Positions 1-6,205 of a stretch of DNA of 10,257 nt are shown in pieces (position 1 is the stretch's first letter; each line of letters opens with the position of its first letter). The notes beneath the pieces are model-generated. The model had not been told where the DNA came from. It ran no database searches and saw only the letters and a program-made list of their open reading frames with translations. This DNA comes from Clostridia bacterium (GTDB lineage Bacteria; Bacillota; Clostridia; Oscillospirales; CAG-272), in contig JAFTLM010000082.1 in assembly GCA_017455945.1 (NCBI GenBank), forward strand, positions 1 through 10,257. The letters run 5' to 3'. The position numbers were made by a program, and so were the translations under genes.

Positions 1-335
1 AAAGAAGCGGAAGCAGCAACGTCAGTGTTCCAAACGAGGTTGTGGAAATCGACGGTGGCGGACTTAAAGCTGACATAACTGCGAGAATCGTATATATAGA
101 CGGCGAGCGTGTTGAAATGTCCCCCAAAGAATACGACCTGTTTTTCTATCTTCTTGCCAATAAAAACATAGCTCTTACCAGGGAAAAACTGTTGAGCGAG
201 GTTTGGGGATATGACTTTTTCGGTGATGCAAGAACTCTTGATACGCATATAAAGCTTTTGCGAAAAAGTCTTGGCAGATATGCGGATCTTATAGTTACCC
301 TAAGAGGTGTCGGATACCGTTTTGAGGGAAAATAA
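1..335 (+). CDS. OmpR/PhoB-type response regulator, C-terminal winged-helix part (5' truncated)
   Basis: This is the C-terminal part of a two-component response regulator; the reading frame is already open at base 3 and enters from outside the window, so no start codon is assigned (a GTG at 42 lies inside the linker). The visible protein has a short linker followed by a complete winged-helix DNA-binding domain: the beta strands around VYIDGERVEMS, the SPKEYDLFFYLL helix, the LTREKLLSEVWG helix, the recognition helix with RTLDTHIKLLRKSLG, and the final hairpin VTLRGVGYRFE. That order is diagnostic of the OmpR/PhoB class. The phospho-acceptor receiver domain is missing only because the window begins here. 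The kinase gene follows after 24 bp, so the two form a cognate pair, and the downstream sortase is a plausible target, which is inference. Family assignment is very secure; the regulon is unknown. Confidence 0.95.
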   Translation, partial: RSGSSNVSVPNEVVEIDGGGLKADITARIVYIDGERVEMSPKEYDLFFYLLANKNIALTREKLLSEVWGYDFFGDARTLDTHIKLLRKSLGRYADLIVTLRGVGYRFEGK

Positions 336-359
336 AATGTAAAAGGGGCTGTCGGTATA

Positions 360-1907
360 ATGAAAAGTGAAAACAAAGCCTTAAAAAAACATCACCAAAA
401 CATAGGAATAAGCTGGAAGCTTTTCGCTTTTTTGATTGCGTTTGTCGTCTTTATGATGGCAGTGGTGTGGATTTTTCAGGTTTTTATGCTTGATAGCTTT
501 TATAAGAAAACAAAGAAAAAGGAGCTTGAAAACATTTCTTTGGTAATAGGCGAATACGTGGGTACGGAGAATCTCGGAGATGCAGTGTATTCCTGTGCGG
601 TGGACTATTCGACCTGTATAAGAGTGTTTAAGGTCAATCAAAATCTTCCGATGTATGAGGTGGCAAGTGCGGAGGTATCACCCGAATGTATCATTCATAA
701 CGCAGGTTCCAATCTTATTACTGACGAAAAGCTTAATGAGTATTACAATTATGCAGTCGATAACGGCGGAGTTTATACTGTTACAAGTGATGTTAAATCC
801 AAACTCGGAAAGTTCTGGAGCGAAAACAGTACGGGAGACAAGCCGTATTTTGACCGCATAGATGCAGCTCAGAACTCTGTTGTTATGGTGTATAACAGAA
901 TCGCCAAAAGCGATAACGGGGATATGTATATGATATTGCTCAACTCCGAGCTTACGCCGGTGTCGGCAACGGTAAGCACGCTTGAAACGCAGTTTTATTG
1001 GATAGCGGGAGTTATGGTTATAGGTGCCCTCGTCCTTGCTTTCCTCATATCCCGTAATATTTCCAATCCTTTGAAGAAAATGAACAGAGCGGCAAAAAAA
1101 CTTGCCGAAGGAAGATACGACGCGGATTTTTCGGTTAAAGGCTACAAGGAAATCGTTGAACTGTCAGAAAGCCTTGAGGACGCGGCTGATAAGCTCTCCA
1201 AACTCGATTCACTTCAGCGTGAGCTTATAGCCAACGTTTCACACGATCTGAGAACACCGTTGACACTCATAAAGGGATACAGCGAAGTTATGAGAGATAT
1301 CCCCGATGAAAACACCCCCGAGAATCTTCAGACTGTTATAGACGAAACAACGCACCTGAACGAGCTTGTAAATGATTTTCTTGACCTGTCAAAGCTTCGT
1401 TCGGGAGTACGCTTGCCCGAGTTTACACGCTTTAATTTGACCGAAACAATTAAAGAGGTTATGACCAGATATGATAAATTGGTTACGGTTAACGGATATA
1501 AAATAATTTTTGAAGCGGATAGTGAGGCATTTGTTTTTGCCGATAAAATGATGTTGATTCAGGTGGTTTACAATTTGATAAACAATGCAGTGAACTACGC
1601 AGGCGAAGATAAGACGGTTTGCGTTAAGCAGACTGTTGACGGAGAAACTGTTACAGTTGCGGTTATAGATAACGGTGAGGGGATTACTCCCGAGAGACTT
1701 GACAGCATATGGGAAAGATACTATAAAGTCGACAGAGTGCATAAAAGAGCCAGGGTGGGCACGGGCCTGGGGCTTTCCATAGTCAAAGGAAGTCTTGAAG
1801 CACACAGAGCCACCTATGGCGTGGAATCGGCTGTCGGACGCGGAAGTAAATTCTGGTTCAGTATTCCTTTGTGTAACGATGAAAAGGCTTGCGAATTGGA
1901 GAATTAA
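360..1907 (+). CDS. Membrane sensor histidine kinase (HAMP, HisKA, HATPase_c)
   Basis: Two-component sensor kinase of 515 residues, a usual length for the type. In order: a short basic cytoplasmic N-terminus, membrane segment 1 (about residues 19-44), an extracytoplasmic sensor region (about 45-210), membrane segment 2 (about 211-231), a HAMP linker (about 232-285), the HisKA dimerisation domain with phospho-acceptor His295 in ANVSHDLRTP, and a HATPase domain with the N box (N405, N409), G1 box D437-N-G, the WERYYKVD segment from 451 and the G2 box GTGLGLS (467-473). All catalytic motifs are intact, so it should autophosphorylate and pass phosphate to the regulator upstream. The ATG at 360 is preceded by AGGGG with good spacing. 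The sensor region resembles no ligand domain I can name; it contains Cys79, Cys86 and Cys110. The signal sensed is unknown. The sortase gene begins 5 bp after the stop, so the kinase is probably cotranscribed with it. Confidence 0.96.
   Translation: MKSENKALKKHHQNIGISWKLFAFLIAFVVFMMAVVWIFQVFMLDSFYKKTKKKELENISLVIGEYVGTENLGDAVYSCAVDYSTCIRVFKVNQNLPMYEVASAEVSPECIIHNAGSNLITDEKLNEYYNYAVDNGGVYTVTSDVKSKLGKFWSENSTGDKPYFDRIDAAQNSVVMVYNRIAKSDNGDMYMILLNSELTPVSATVSTLETQFYWIAGVMVIGALVLAFLISRNISNPLKKMNRAAKKLAEGRYDADFSVKGYKEIVELSESLEDAADKLSKLDSLQRELIANVSHDLRTPLTLIKGYSEVMRDIPDENTPENLQTVIDETTHLNELVNDFLDLSKLRSGVRLPEFTRFNLTETIKEVMTRYDKLVTVNGYKIIFEADSEAFVFADKMMLIQVVYNLINNAVNYAGEDKTVCVKQTVDGETVTVAVIDNGEGITPERLDSIWERYYKVDRVHKRARVGTGLGLSIVKGSLEAHRATYGVESAVGRGSKFWFSIPLCNDEKACELEN
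1898..1901 (+). promoter_or_regulatory. Ribosome binding site that fixes the sortase start
   Basis: GGAG lies 11 bases before the ATG at 1913, inside the last codons of the kinase gene. A possible TTG start at 1889 lies upstream of this site, would add eight charged residues before the signal anchor and has no purine-rich leader of its own, so the ATG is preferred. Confidence 0.65.
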
Positions 1908-1912
1908 GACGT

Positions 1913-2737
1913 ATGAAAAAAAGCGGATTGGTAATAAGAATAGCTTTGTTGGTTGTATGTGCGGCGGTGTTTGTTGTGAGCGTGATAACGCTTATAAATA
2001 TATTCGGAGAATATTCCGAAGCCGATAATTTTTACGAAAGCGTAAATGAGGATATCGAAGGGCTTTTGAATGACAAAAACAATATCGCATCAGACGAAAA
2101 AGTTCCCGAAAGACTTGTTAAACTGTCCGAATATGTACGTGAGCTTCAGCAAAGCTATCCCGACGTTGTGGGGTATATAAATGTTCCAAATCTTAAAGAC
2201 GGCGATAAGGGAATAAGTTATCCCGTGGTGCAGACCGATAACAACGAATATTACATTACACATATTATAAACGGCGAAGAAAACAAAAGCGGCTCTGTGT
2301 TTCTGGACAGTAAAATAGACGCGGACTCGCCGAATACCCGTAATCTTATTCTCTACGGTCACAATATGAATAATGGGGCTATGTTTCATTCAATAGAAAA
2401 AATGTTTTCCGACAGAAATCTTTTTGAGGGGGCTGTGGTGGAGTATATTACCGCAGATGCCGTTTATATCTACTCTCCTTTTGCTTTGTACCGTGGAAAA
2501 GCAAGCTATTTCCAGTTCCCGCACGAATTTTCAAACGAAGAGGTGTATAAAAGCTTTTTGGAGAGAATAAAGGATTCAAGTGTATATTCAACAGCGGAAG
2601 AAGCAAATCCCGACAAGAATATAATAAGTCTTGTAACCTGCGTCAATTCCATAAACCAGAATAACGACAGATATTTTTATCAGGCTATTTTGAATAAATC
2701 CTATACGAATGTACATGCGGAGGCTGAGAATGATTGA
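1913..2737 (+). CDS. srtB: Class B sortase (cysteine transpeptidase)
   Basis: Membrane-anchored cysteine transpeptidase of 274 residues that joins surface proteins, or pilin-like subunits, to peptidoglycan after cutting at a C-terminal sorting signal. An N-terminal hydrophobic segment (about residues 6-31, with a basic MKK start) acts as an uncleaved signal anchor. The catalytic domain shows the class B pattern: GYINVPN, ISYPVVQTDNNEYY, GSVFLD, then catalytic His150 in LILYGHNMNNGAMF, Cys243 in IISLVTC and Arg253 in NDRYFY. The triad is complete, so the enzyme should be active. The extra helical stretch before the first barrel strand (about 35-80) also fits class B. No protein with a sorting motif is present in the window, so its substrate is encoded elsewhere. 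Its place straight after a two-component system suggests envelope-stress or adhesion control; that is inference. Class assignment is strong, subtype unknown. Confidence 0.93.
   Translation: MKKSGLVIRIALLVVCAAVFVVSVITLINIFGEYSEADNFYESVNEDIEGLLNDKNNIASDEKVPERLVKLSEYVRELQQSYPDVVGYINVPNLKDGDKGISYPVVQTDNNEYYITHIINGEENKSGSVFLDSKIDADSPNTRNLILYGHNMNNGAMFHSIEKMFSDRNLFEGAVVEYITADAVYIYSPFALYRGKASYFQFPHEFSNEEVYKSFLERIKDSSVYSTAEEANPDKNIISLVTCVNSINQNNDRYFYQAILNKSYTNVHAEAEND
2719..2723 (+). promoter_or_regulatory. Ribosome binding site that fixes the rlmA start
   Basis: GGAGG stands 6 bases before the ATG at 2730 and lies within the end of the sortase gene. In-frame ATGs at 2709 and 2715 come before this site and would add seven residues absent from typical RlmA proteins, so 2730 is chosen. 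Confidence 0.8.
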
Positions 2738-3569
2738 CTTGTCAAAATACCTTCGTTGCCCCCACTGCGGAGCACCAATGAGAGTCACGGAAAATCAAAA
2801 AAGTGCCGTTTGTGACGGTGCGGCAAAGAAACATTGCTTCGATTTTTCTTCAAGCGGATATCTTAATTTTTCTACTCCTTCCCAAAGTGCTTCCGGCGAT
2901 TCCAAAGAAGCGGTGCGTTCTCGTACTGCTTTCCTGGAAAGCGACAGCTATCTCGGAATTTCTGAATCAATTACCGACAGTGTTTTAAAGCATTGTAACG
3001 GAGGTCTTGTAATAGACGCAGGGTGCGGAGAGGGATATTATACCAATAATATTGCACAAAAATATAACGGAGACGTTATTGGTTTTGATTTATCCAAATA
3101 CGGTGTTGAGCACGCCGCAAAAGCCGCACGGAAAAAGGCAATAAGCAATAGCTTTTTTGCTGTGGGCAGCGTGTTTGAACTTCCTGTCGGGGGCGAATGT
3201 GCCGATGCTGTGGTAAATATATTTGCACCTTGTGTGGAGAAAGAATACGCAAGGGTTATGAAAAAAGGCGGAGTGCTGATAACTGCGGGAGCAGGCGAAG
3301 ACCACTTGCTTGGATTGAAAAAGGCAATATATGATACGACCTATAAAAATACCGAACGTGACGATATGCCGAAGGATTTGAAGCTTTTGGAGGAGAAACG
3401 TGTTTCGTATTTGCTGAAGCTGGATAATAATGAATTGATATCCTCGCTTTTTTCAATGACACCCTACTTTTACAGAACGGGTGAAAGCGGCTTCAAAAGA
3501 CTTGCCGAGCTTGACAGCCTGGAAACCGAAATAGACGTTGTCATAAAAATTTTCCGTAAAGAGGAGTAA
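2730..3569 (+). CDS. rlmA: RlmA-type 23S rRNA (guanine-N1)-methyltransferase
   Basis: SAM-dependent enzyme of 279 residues that methylates N1 of a guanine in helix 35 of 23S rRNA. In the known family, RlmA(I) of Gram-negatives modifies G745 and RlmA(II)/TlrB-type enzymes of Gram-positives modify G748, near the macrolide tunnel. An N-terminal zinc ribbon is visible: Cys10, Cys13, Cys28 and His35 (or Cys36), followed by FDFSSSGYLNF, a stretch that also matches the family. Next come the SAM-binding loop DAGCGEGYY (from residue 96) and FDLSK (119-123). The IFAPC segment, the KKGG strand and the MTPYFYR segment near the C-terminus also match E. coli RlmA from memory. The start overlaps the sortase gene by 8 bp, implying translational coupling. 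G748 is the more likely target because the host looks Gram-positive, but that is inference. Confidence 0.9.
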   Translation: MIDLSKYLRCPHCGAPMRVTENQKSAVCDGAAKKHCFDFSSSGYLNFSTPSQSASGDSKEAVRSRTAFLESDSYLGISESITDSVLKHCNGGLVIDAGCGEGYYTNNIAQKYNGDVIGFDLSKYGVEHAAKAARKKAISNSFFAVGSVFELPVGGECADAVVNIFAPCVEKEYARVMKKGGVLITAGAGEDHLLGLKKAIYDTTYKNTERDDMPKDLKLLEEKRVSYLLKLDNNELISSLFSMTPYFYRTGESGFKRLAELDSLETEIDVVIKIFRKEE

Positions 3570-3570
3570 T

Positions 3571-4284
3571 ATGAAGTTCACAGTTTGTATCCCAATGTAT
3601 AACGAATCTAAAATTATAGCCGATACTGCCAAAAAGCTTTCTGCGTATATGGCGGAAAATTTTGATGACTACGAAATAATTTTTTCGGATGACGGCAGTA
3701 CGGACGGTTCTGCCGATATAGTCAAATTACTTGATTTGCCGTGTGTCCGTGTAATAGGATACCCCGATAACAGAGGAAAGGGAAGTGCCGTAAGAGAAGC
3801 GATGCTTGCCTCTGAAGGCGACGCGGTAATGTTTACCGACTCCGATTTGGCATATGGAACCGACGTGATAAAAAGAGTGGCGGATACCTTTTTGGAAAAT
3901 CCCGATTGCGACTTGGTTATAGGTTCAAGGAGTATCGGAAAAGATGGCTATGAGGGGTATACCTTTTTGAGAAAAGTTGCTTCAAAAACATATCTTAAAG
4001 TGCTGAAAATAGCGGGAGGACTTAAAATATCCGATTCCCAGTGCGGTTGCAAAGCGTTCAGCGGAAAAGCGGCAAAAAAGGTGTTTTCGCATTGTGAAGT
4101 CAACCGTTTCGCATTCGATTTTGAGGCTATATTGATCTCGGAAAAATGTGGTTATAAAATTAAAGAAATCCCGGTTAAGGTCATCAACCACGGTGATTCA
4201 AAAGTAAGCGTTCTCCGAGATTCTTTCAAAATGATTCGCGATATAATTAAAATGAAAAAGAGAATATCAAAACTTGATGTATGA
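3571..4284 (+). CDS. Family 2 glycosyltransferase, dolichyl-phosphate-glucose-synthase-like
   Basis: Inverting glycosyltransferase of 237 residues with a GT-A fold, probably moving a sugar from a nucleotide donor to a polyprenyl phosphate or a surface glycan. Visible motifs are the N-terminal PMYNE (8-12), SDDGSTDGS (39-47), the metal-binding DSD (90-92) followed by LAYG, the acceptor-side SQCGCKAF (156-163) and FDFE (182-185). The set resembles the ALG5/DPG-synthase branch of GT2. Unlike eukaryotic ALG5 it has no N-terminal membrane segment, and unlike GtrB-type enzymes it has no C-terminal membrane helices, so it is soluble or peripheral, with a basic C-terminal tail (KMKKRISK). An AAAGAGGAG ribosome site overlaps the rlmA stop, one base separates the genes, and a terminator follows. 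Together with the sortase this points to envelope work. The true donor and acceptor cannot be told. Confidence 0.88.
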   Translation: MKFTVCIPMYNESKIIADTAKKLSAYMAENFDDYEIIFSDDGSTDGSADIVKLLDLPCVRVIGYPDNRGKGSAVREAMLASEGDAVMFTDSDLAYGTDVIKRVADTFLENPDCDLVIGSRSIGKDGYEGYTFLRKVASKTYLKVLKIAGGLKISDSQCGCKAFSGKAAKKVFSHCEVNRFAFDFEAILISEKCGYKIKEIPVKVINHGDSKVSVLRDSFKMIRDIIKMKKRISKLDV

Positions 4285-4290
4285 TATGTA

Positions 4291-4319
4291 AAAAACGCCT
4301 CAGATGAGGCGTTTTTTTT
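4291..4319 (+). terminator. Intrinsic terminator after the kinase-sortase-glycosyltransferase operon
   Basis: A CGCCTC / GAGGCG stem (4296-4301 with 4306-4311) and an AGAT loop are followed by eight T residues (4312-4319). A run of six A residues before the stem extends the pairing and gives a T tract on the opposite strand, so it could act in both directions. It begins a few bases after the glycosyltransferase stop and insulates it from the AraC promoter. Confidence 0.93.
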
Positions 4320-4330
4320 GCGTAAGTGTG

Positions 4331-4359
4331 TTGACAACTGTGCGTTTATATGTTATAAT
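4331..4359 (+). promoter_or_regulatory. Consensus SigA-type promoter with extended -10
   Basis: TTGACA (4331-4336), a 17-bp spacer and TATAAT (4354-4359), with the TGn extension at 4351-4353. Both hexamers match consensus. A start of transcription near 4366-4367 would give a leader of only about 20 bases that opens almost directly with the ribosome site. Confidence 0.9.
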
Positions 4360-4366
4360 GATACCT

Positions 4367-4375
4367 AAGAGGTGG
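4367..4375 (+). promoter_or_regulatory. Ribosome binding site of the first AraC gene
   Basis: AAGAGGTGG precedes the ATG at 4387 by 11 bases. An in-frame GTG at 4372 lies within this site and so is unlikely to be the start; the ATG is used here. Confidence 0.65.
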
Positions 4376-4386
4376 TTTGTGAAATT

Positions 4387-5172
4387 ATGAAAATAATAAA
4401 TTGCAATATAGTTTTTGCGGAAAACGGCACGTTGCCAATGACTCCGTATATCGGCAATGCACGTGTGATTTCTGTTCTTGACGGCACTTTGATTGCCGAT
4501 GGAAATGAATTGAATAAAGGATACAGTGTGCTTGCTCTTCCGAACACAAATATGGATTTTAGTGCCAAACGAAATACAAGCTTTGCTTTGTTTGATGTAG
4601 AAAATATAAACAAAAGCAAAGAAGCTTTCTTTTTTTCTGATTCGTCTTCACAAATAGAGGCACTTGCAAAACTTGTGAAAAGTGTCATAGATACAAATTC
4701 GGATAACGAACAGTTCTTTAAAAGCGCGGCACAGATGTTGATGTCCCTTGTCGGTGATAAAATTGATTTTTCGTCTACGGGCAACGAGTGGGTCGATATG
4801 GCAAAAGGATATATCGACGAAAAGTTTTGCCGCCCTATAAAAGTTGAAGACGTAGCCGAATACGTAGGACTTGACAGAAAGTATCTCAGGAATTTGTTTT
4901 CCAAGCATCTCGGCGTTTCAACAAAAGAGTATCTGATGAACGTAAGAATGGAAAAAGCCAAAGAGCTTCTTATTTCCGAGGAAATTTCCGTATCCGAGAT
5001 TGCAGAAGCTGTGGGGTACACAGATCCACTTGCTTTCTCAAAAATATTCAGAACACACGTGGGAATGTCGCCGGTGGAATTCAGAAGCGGTGAACAGTAC
5101 CGTCCCAAACGTGCCAAAGAAGAGGTTAAGGTTCAGCCTCAAAAGGAAGATATCAAGTATTTTCTTCTTTAG
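4387..5172 (+). CDS. AraC-family transcriptional regulator with a short, divergent sensor domain
   Basis: DNA-binding regulator of 261 residues. The C-terminal AraC domain (about 135-236) has both helix-turn-helix units: VEDVAEYVGLDRKYLRNLF (153-171) and SVSEIAEAVGYTDPLAFSKIF (201-221), ending with the usual GMSPVEFR. The first 80 or so residues contain beta-rich cupin-like features (ISVLDGTLIADG, then GYSVLALPN) and probably form a small ligand-binding domain, but I cannot name the ligand. A charged tail of about 25 residues follows the DNA-binding domain. The gene is monocistronic, with its own strong promoter and an upstream terminator, and converges on a second AraC gene with a 20-bp 3' overlap. 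The strong promoter suggests steady expression, with activity set by ligand. It may act on the oxidoreductase operon or elsewhere; the sequence does not decide. Confidence 0.92.
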   Translation: MKIINCNIVFAENGTLPMTPYIGNARVISVLDGTLIADGNELNKGYSVLALPNTNMDFSAKRNTSFALFDVENINKSKEAFFFSDSSSQIEALAKLVKSVIDTNSDNEQFFKSAAQMLMSLVGDKIDFSSTGNEWVDMAKGYIDEKFCRPIKVEDVAEYVGLDRKYLRNLFSKHLGVSTKEYLMNVRMEKAKELLISEEISVSEIAEAVGYTDPLAFSKIFRTHVGMSPVEFRSGEQYRPKRAKEEVKVQPQKEDIKYFLL

Positions 5173-6085
5173 ACGGTTTGTAGTTTCGCACTCTTTTCCT
5201 GTATTGGCTTGGTGATTCTCCGTATGTCTTGGAGAAAAGTCTCGAAAAGTATAGCGGATCCTCAAAACCAAGCTCCGCACAAACCTCGTTGATCGGGATT
5301 TCGGGGTGCCTTTGGAGGTATTCCTTGGTGCGTCCGACCTTCAACTGATTTATGTACGCAATGGGCGTGGTGCCAAGCTCGTTTTTGAAATACCGTATAA
5401 GCTGTTGCTTTGAAATGTGGCAGACAGAGCTCAGAGTGTCTAACGATATCGGCTCGCTTATATGAGTTTGGATGTAGTTTATCGCCCGCCTCAGTTTTCG
5501 TGACGACGCCACCTCTATGGTGTCTTTGCCCGAAAGAAGTTGCTTTATACAAATATTTGATAGCCTCGTGAGTAGCCTTGAAAGGTGAAGCGAGGCTGTT
5601 ATATTTCTTGAGAGCGAGTCTTTTCGCTGGCTGTTTTGAATTTCATCAAATATCTCAAACGCCTTTTCGGTATCTGCACCTAACGACAGTTTTGTGGGGA
5701 TATATACGGTGAAGTCGGGCTCGGTGAAATCGTCGCGGTTTTTCAAAATGTTTTCCAAGTCTTGTGTGTGAATTTCGGAAAGCTCCTTTTTTGCGTCCTC
5801 CTGTTCACATTCAATAATCGGAGTTTGATGTACAAAATGAGCGTAGCATAGCGTGCAAAGCTCGTCGTTTATCGGTTCACGCCTGTAGTGTGTTCCTCCG
5901 GGAACGAAAAAAGCATCGCCGCAGTTTAATATGTGCTTTGTGCCGTTCATTGTGATTTGGCAGGAGCCCTTCTTTATTAATATAAGAATGTTTTGGGAAT
6001 CCGAGATATCCCATACGGTTTTTCTTATTACAGTATATGCCGCCTTTACTATCGGGATTGATAAAAGATTTATTCTGTAAAGCAT
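5153..6085 (-). CDS. AraC-family transcriptional regulator with N-terminal cupin sensor
   Basis: Regulator of 310 residues on the minus strand. The N-terminal cupin ligand-binding domain is typical of the sugar-responsive type: ILILIKKGSCQITMNG, then LNCGDAFFVPGGTHYR (about residues 33-68). A helical linker (about 135-185) leads to the two helix-turn-helix DNA-binding domain (about 198-300), with LDTLSSVCHISKQQLIRYFK and INEVCAELGFEDPLYFSRLF, ending in GESPSQYRKR. Its ATG at 6085 is preceded by AAGGAG (6091-6096 on the plus strand) with 5-base spacing. It is divergent from three Gfo/Idh/MocA oxidoreductase genes with only 120 bp between, so it is most likely their substrate-sensing activator, and perhaps self-regulating, because the two promoters overlap. 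Its 3' end overlaps the convergent AraC gene by 20 bp. Family is certain; target and ligand are inference. Confidence 0.95.
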   Translation of the reverse strand: MLYRINLLSIPIVKAAYTVIRKTVWDISDSQNILILIKKGSCQITMNGTKHILNCGDAFFVPGGTHYRREPINDELCTLCYAHFVHQTPIIECEQEDAKKELSEIHTQDLENILKNRDDFTEPDFTVYIPTKLSLGADTEKAFEIFDEIQNSQRKDSLSRNITASLHLSRLLTRLSNICIKQLLSGKDTIEVASSRKLRRAINYIQTHISEPISLDTLSSVCHISKQQLIRYFKNELGTTPIAYINQLKVGRTKEYLQRHPEIPINEVCAELGFEDPLYFSRLFSKTYGESPSQYRKRVRNYKPSKEENT

Positions 6086-6111
6086 TCTTTCTCCTTGATG
6101 TTAATATAATC

Positions 6112-6128
6112 CATATTTATGAGCATAA
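6112..6128. promoter_or_regulatory. Cluster of CATA half-sites, possible operator
   Basis: Three CATA words in alternating orientation start every 6 bases (6112, 6118 inverted, 6124). The last two form a perfect TTATG-AG-CATAA inverted repeat (6117-6128). The cluster lies just upstream of the proposed oxidoreductase promoter and in the leader of the AraC gene, where an AraC-type activator could bind. In A/T-rich DNA such words can arise by chance. Confidence 0.3.
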
Positions 6129-6134
6129 GGTGTA

Positions 6135-6163
6135 TTTAAAATTATATCACGTTGTGGTAAAAT
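6135..6163 (+). promoter_or_regulatory. Weak promoter proposed for the oxidoreductase operon
   Basis: TTTAAA (6135-6140), a 17-bp spacer and TAAAAT (6158-6163). The -35 matches consensus at only four of six bases, which fits a promoter that depends on an activator such as the divergent AraC protein. A start near 6170 gives a leader of about 36 bases ending in AGGAGG. Confidence 0.45.
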
Positions 6164-6169
6164 TGTAAA
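6141..6169 (-). promoter_or_regulatory. Promoter of the divergent cupin-AraC gene
   Basis: Read on the minus strand: TTTACA (6169-6164), a 17-bp spacer and TATAAT (6146-6141). Five of six and six of six bases match consensus. It overlaps the proposed plus-strand promoter almost completely, so RNA polymerase should be able to occupy only one direction at a time. Confidence 0.75.
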
Positions 6170-6205
6170 TAGAAAAGCAAAATATTTTTTGTCAGGAGGT
6201 TAATT

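Larger units (their letters stand above)
6133..6171. repeat. 39-bp imperfect dyad spanning both divergent promoters
   Basis: Centred on base 6152, 15 of 19 base pairs are symmetric. The inner core is TATCAC-GTT-GTGGTA (6145-6159) and the outer arms are TATTTA (6133-6138) and TAAATA (6166-6171). It covers the -35 and -10 boxes of both divergent promoters, so it may be an operator, a symmetric promoter pair, or both. Confidence 0.6.

Noticed and set aside
1389..1805. Open frame of 138 codons on the minus strand opposite the kinase ATPase domain
   Set aside because: It is the complement of conserved N and G boxes and has no features of its own.
4365..5117. Open frame of 250 codons on the minus strand opposite the first AraC gene
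   Set aside because: The plus strand encodes a clear AraC domain with promoter and ribosome site; the minus-strand protein is Ser/Ile/Phe-rich without recognisable motifs.
6145..6159. TATCAC-GTT-GTGGTA core as a CcpA catabolite (cre) site
   Set aside because: It lacks the central CG and the TGNAAN...NNTTNCA-like arms of cre sites; it is better explained by the symmetric promoter pair.
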